Source: an uncultured Actinomycetes bacterium (lineage in GTDB: Bacteria > Actinomycetota > Thermoleophilia > Solirubrobacterales > Solirubrobacteraceae). From it: a stretch of 7,327 nucleotides of DNA. The position numbers were made by a program, and so were the translations under genes. This document shows positions 5,826 through 7,327 of the stretch, in pieces. The notes beneath the pieces were generated by a model. That model was not told where the DNA came from. It saw only the letters and a program-made list of their open reading frames with translations, and made no database searches. The stretch covers positions 1-7,327 of the forward strand of contig CALAQT010000016.1 in NCBI GenBank assembly GCA_937888775.1, written 5' to 3'. Position 1 is the stretch's first letter. Each line of letters opens with the position of its first letter.

Positions 5826-5866
5826 TGGCCACGCTCACCTACCTCCAAGCGAGGGTGGACGCCTGA
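5825..5866 (+). CDS. 13-codon mini-cistron 1 (MATLTYLQARVDA) between E1 alpha and E1 beta
   Basis: Its ATG overlaps the TGA of E1 alpha by one base and its own TGA overlaps the next ATG by one base. GGAGG sits 10 bases upstream. The first nine residues equal the start of E1 beta and the last four (RVDA) resemble the end of E1 alpha (EVDA), so it arose from the tandem duplication. It is likely translated by reinitiating ribosomes; whether the peptide has any function is unknown. Confidence 0.5.
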   Translation: MATLTYLQARVDA

Positions 5867-5907
5867 TGGCCGCGCTCACCTACCTCCAAGCGAGGGTGGA
5901 CGCCTGA
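5866..5907 (+). CDS. 13-codon mini-cistron 2 (MAALTYLQARVDA) between E1 alpha and E1 beta
   Basis: This second relay cistron is made by the middle repeat unit. It differs from the first by Thr to Ala at residue 3. GAGGG lies 10 bases before its ATG, and its TGA shares its A with the E1 beta ATG at 5907. Its role, if any, is probably to hand ribosomes on to E1 beta. Confidence 0.5.
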   Translation: MAALTYLQARVDA

Positions 5908-6872
5908 TGGCCACGCTCACCTACCTTCAAGCGATCTCATCCGCCCTGCGAGACGAGCTCCGGGCCGACGAGCGCGTGCTGCTGATGGGCGAGGACATCG
6001 GCGTGTTCGGCGGTGCCTTCAAGGTGACCGACGGCTTCGTCGAGGAGTTCGGTACCGATCGCGTGATGGACACCCCGCTGGCCGAGTCGGCAATCATCGG
6101 GTGCGCCGTGGGGGCCTCCGTGGTCGGGATGCGGCCCGTGTGCGAGATGCAGTTCGCCGACTTCATCTCCTGCGGCTTTGACCAGCTCGTCAACGTCGCG
6201 GGCAGGATGCACTACCGCCAGGGCCTGGCTGTGCCAATCGTCGTCAGGTTGCCCTCGGGGGGCGGATTCTCCGGCGGCCCGTTTCACTCGCAGAATCCCG
6301 AGGCGCTGTTCATGCACTCGCCCGGGATCAAGGTGGTGGCGCCGTCGACCGCCGAAGATGCCAAGGGCCTCCTGCACTCAGCGATCCACGACCCCAATCC
6401 GGTCCTGTTCATGGAGCACAAGCATCTGTACCGGCGTGTGAAGGGCGAGGTGCCCGAGGGGGTGTTCGAGACCCCGTTCACCGCCCGGGTGGCGCGGCCG
6501 GGATCCGATCTGGTGGTGATCGCCTACGGGGCCATGGTGCACGTCGCGCTGGAGGCGACCTCGGATCTTGATGGCGCGTCGATAGAGGTGCTGGATCTTC
6601 GCTCGCTGGTCCCGCTCGATGAGGACGCGATCCTGGACTCGGTCGCCCGCTGCTCGAAGGTGGTGATCGTCGACGAGGCGAACATGACCTGCGCCGCCGG
6701 CGCCCAGGTGGCGGCACTGATCGCGCAGCACGGCTTTGAGGATCTGGACGGTCCGGTCGTCCGGGTAGCGACGCCCGACTCGCCGATCCCGTTCTCACCG
6801 CCCTTGGAACAGGTGGTGCTTCCCAGCGTCGAACGTGTCAAGGAGGCGTGCCGTGAGCTCCTCGCGTACTGA
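5907..6872 (+). CDS. 2-oxo acid dehydrogenase E1 component, beta subunit
   Basis: This is the partner of E1 alpha in the alpha2-beta2 ThDP enzyme; 321 residues is the normal length. The N-terminal pyrimidine-binding domain has GEDIGVFGGAFKVTDGF (28-44), RVMDTPLAESAIIG (52-65) with Glu60 as the residue expected to activate ThDP, EMQFADF (80-86) and FHSQNPEALF (126-135, with the conserved His127). HSPGIKVVAPSTAEDAKGLL and DPNPVLFMEHKHLYR (162-176) follow. The C-terminal transketolase-like domain starts near residue 190 (GSDLVVIAYGAMVHVA) and includes the DLRSLVPLDE block. The EHKxxYRxxKGEVP stretch recalls branched-chain 2-oxo acid E1 beta proteins such as Bacillus BfmBAB, while E1 alpha looks more PDH/acetoin-like, so no symbol is assigned. 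The start at 5907 is the third copy of the repeated start region; GAGGG lies 10 bases upstream. Its end overlaps the E2 gene by 20 bases. Confidence 0.94.
   Translation: MATLTYLQAISSALRDELRADERVLLMGEDIGVFGGAFKVTDGFVEEFGTDRVMDTPLAESAIIGCAVGASVVGMRPVCEMQFADFISCGFDQLVNVAGRMHYRQGLAVPIVVRLPSGGGFSGGPFHSQNPEALFMHSPGIKVVAPSTAEDAKGLLHSAIHDPNPVLFMEHKHLYRRVKGEVPEGVFETPFTARVARPGSDLVVIAYGAMVHVALEATSDLDGASIEVLDLRSLVPLDEDAILDSVARCSKVVIVDEANMTCAAGAQVAALIAQHGFEDLDGPVVRVATPDSPIPFSPPLEQVVLPSVERVKEACRELLAY
6840..6846 (+). promoter_or_regulatory. Strong ribosome-binding site for E2, inside the E1 beta gene
   Basis: AAGGAGG, a near-perfect anti-16S match, lies 6 bases before the GTG at 6853. This fixes the E2 start despite the 20-base overlap with E1 beta. 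Confidence 0.75.
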
Positions 6873-7327
6873 GGGTGTTGGTGCCGGCGCGGGTTCTGGC
6901 GGCGGGGCGGATGCGGGCGCCGGAGCGGGTGCGCTGACCGACGTGACCATGCCGCAGATGGGTGTGTCGGTGGTCGAGGGCACCGTGGTCGGCTGGCGAG
7001 TGCAGGCCGGCGACCGGATCGAGGCCGACCAGACGATCTGCGAGATCTCCACCGATAAGATCGACACCGAGGTCCCGGCGCCCGTCAGCGGCGTTGTCAC
7101 CGAGATCCTGGTCGCGGTTGAGGCGACGGTCGAGGTGGGGGTTGTGTTGGCACGGATCGCGACCGGCGTCGCCGCTGACCTTGAGGGCCCAGCCGGCGAG
7201 CCGGGCAACGGCCGGTCGCAGCCCGAGGTATCCGAGGGCGAGGCTGGGTCGAGGTCCAGGGCTCGTGTCGGTTCACCGGCGCCCGGCCGCGAGGCCGGAT
7301 CAGCCGGGGGTGGTGTTAGCTCACCGG
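6853..7327 (+). CDS. 2-oxo acid dehydrogenase E2 (lipoyl-bearing acyltransferase), N-terminal part
   Basis: The gene runs off the right edge; 158 codons are visible. E2 is the core acyltransferase of the complex: its lipoyl-lysine arm takes the acyl group from E1 and transfers it to CoA. A GTG start is fixed by AAGGAGG 6 bases upstream. Residues 1-30 are an unusual Gly/Ala-rich leader ahead of the lipoyl domain. That domain runs from about 31 (VTMPQMGVSVVEGTVVGW) to 110, with the lipoylated lysine at Lys69 in EISTDKIDTEVPAP. After it comes a Gly/Pro/Glu/Ser-rich linker. The peripheral-subunit-binding and catalytic domains should lie beyond the window. The order E1 alpha-E1 beta-E2 supports PDH, acetoin or branched-chain complex membership. 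The domain alone could also belong to another lipoyl protein, but a linker after a single lipoyl domain fits E2. Confidence 0.9.
   Translation, partial: MSSSRTEGVGAGAGSGGGADAGAGAGALTDVTMPQMGVSVVEGTVVGWRVQAGDRIEADQTICEISTDKIDTEVPAPVSGVVTEILVAVEATVEVGVVLARIATGVAADLEGPAGEPGNGRSQPEVSEGEAGSRSRARVGSPAPGREAGSAGGGVSSP

Larger units (their letters stand above)
5814..5934 (+). repeat. Three tandem 41-bp units spanning the E1 alpha/E1 beta junction
   Basis: Units lie at 5814-5854, 5855-5895 and 5896-5934 (the last matches for 39 bases). Each contains GTGGACGC(G/C)TGATGGCC, i.e. the last codons of a frame (Val-Asp-Ala-stop), a TGATG stop/start overlap and the first nine codons of E1 beta. The copies differ at only three places: G/C in the Ala codon before the stop, A/G in the third codon (Thr or Ala), and C/T in a Leu codon. 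A 41-base period equals 13 codons plus a stop minus one shared base, so every unit keeps the overlap and any whole number of units leaves E1 beta intact. Confidence 0.95.

Noticed and set aside
5814..5934. CRISPR-like array
   Set aside because: The units are contiguous without unique spacers and are copies of the E1 junction; this is a tandem duplication.
6795..7208. Minus-strand frame antisense to E1 beta/E2
   Set aside because: Thr/Ser/Pro/Ala-rich shadow; the lipoyl-domain motif on the plus strand is clear.

Overview
The window is high-GC DNA with strongly GC-biased third codon positions and start codons that include GTG and TTG. Together with a family of small secreted proteins whose mature ends begin AHPKxGxKYSGxTS, this suggests a high-GC actinobacterium, most likely of the Thermoleophilia/Solirubrobacterales type. 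That placement is inference from style and family memory, not from a marker gene.

Left part, 1-3336. The window opens inside a rightward gene for an SCP2 (sterol carrier protein 2)-like domain protein. Its last 14 bases overlap the 3' end of a leftward gene for a small secreted protein. Further right on the minus strand lie a 14-helix DHA2-type MFS exporter and a second small secreted protein that is clearly a paralog of the first. The exporter is therefore sandwiched between two related exported proteins, all on the minus strand. Promoter-like sites are visible before both secreted genes.

Middle, 3337-4730. A non-coding stretch carries a 13-bp direct repeat, a TAGGAT box and a GC-rich inverted repeat. 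Next comes a leftward membrane-protein gene that stops at a TGA (3890-3892). The same frame stays open, with coding-like composition, for another 107 codons down to 3566, so the gene looks broken by one in-frame nonsense codon, unless it is read through. The stretch at 4484-4730 separates it from a divergent operon and holds a candidate promoter and a 5'-leader hairpin.

Right part, 4731-7327. This is the start of a 2-oxo acid dehydrogenase complex operon: E1 alpha, E1 beta and the beginning of the lipoyl-bearing E2. The genes are tightly coupled: E1 beta and E2 overlap by 20 bases. The substrate (pyruvate, acetoin or branched-chain 2-oxo acids) cannot be fixed from this window. An E3 gene would be expected outside it.

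Most notable feature. The E1 alpha/E1 beta junction has been copied into three tandem 41-bp units (5814-5934). Each unit carries a Shine-Dalgarno-like sequence, a TGATG stop/start overlap and the first nine codons of E1 beta. The result is two complete 13-codon mini-cistrons placed between the two enzyme genes, each ending exactly on the start codon of the next. It looks like a relay of termination and reinitiation. A predicted hairpin just upstream could hide the first ribosome-binding site.
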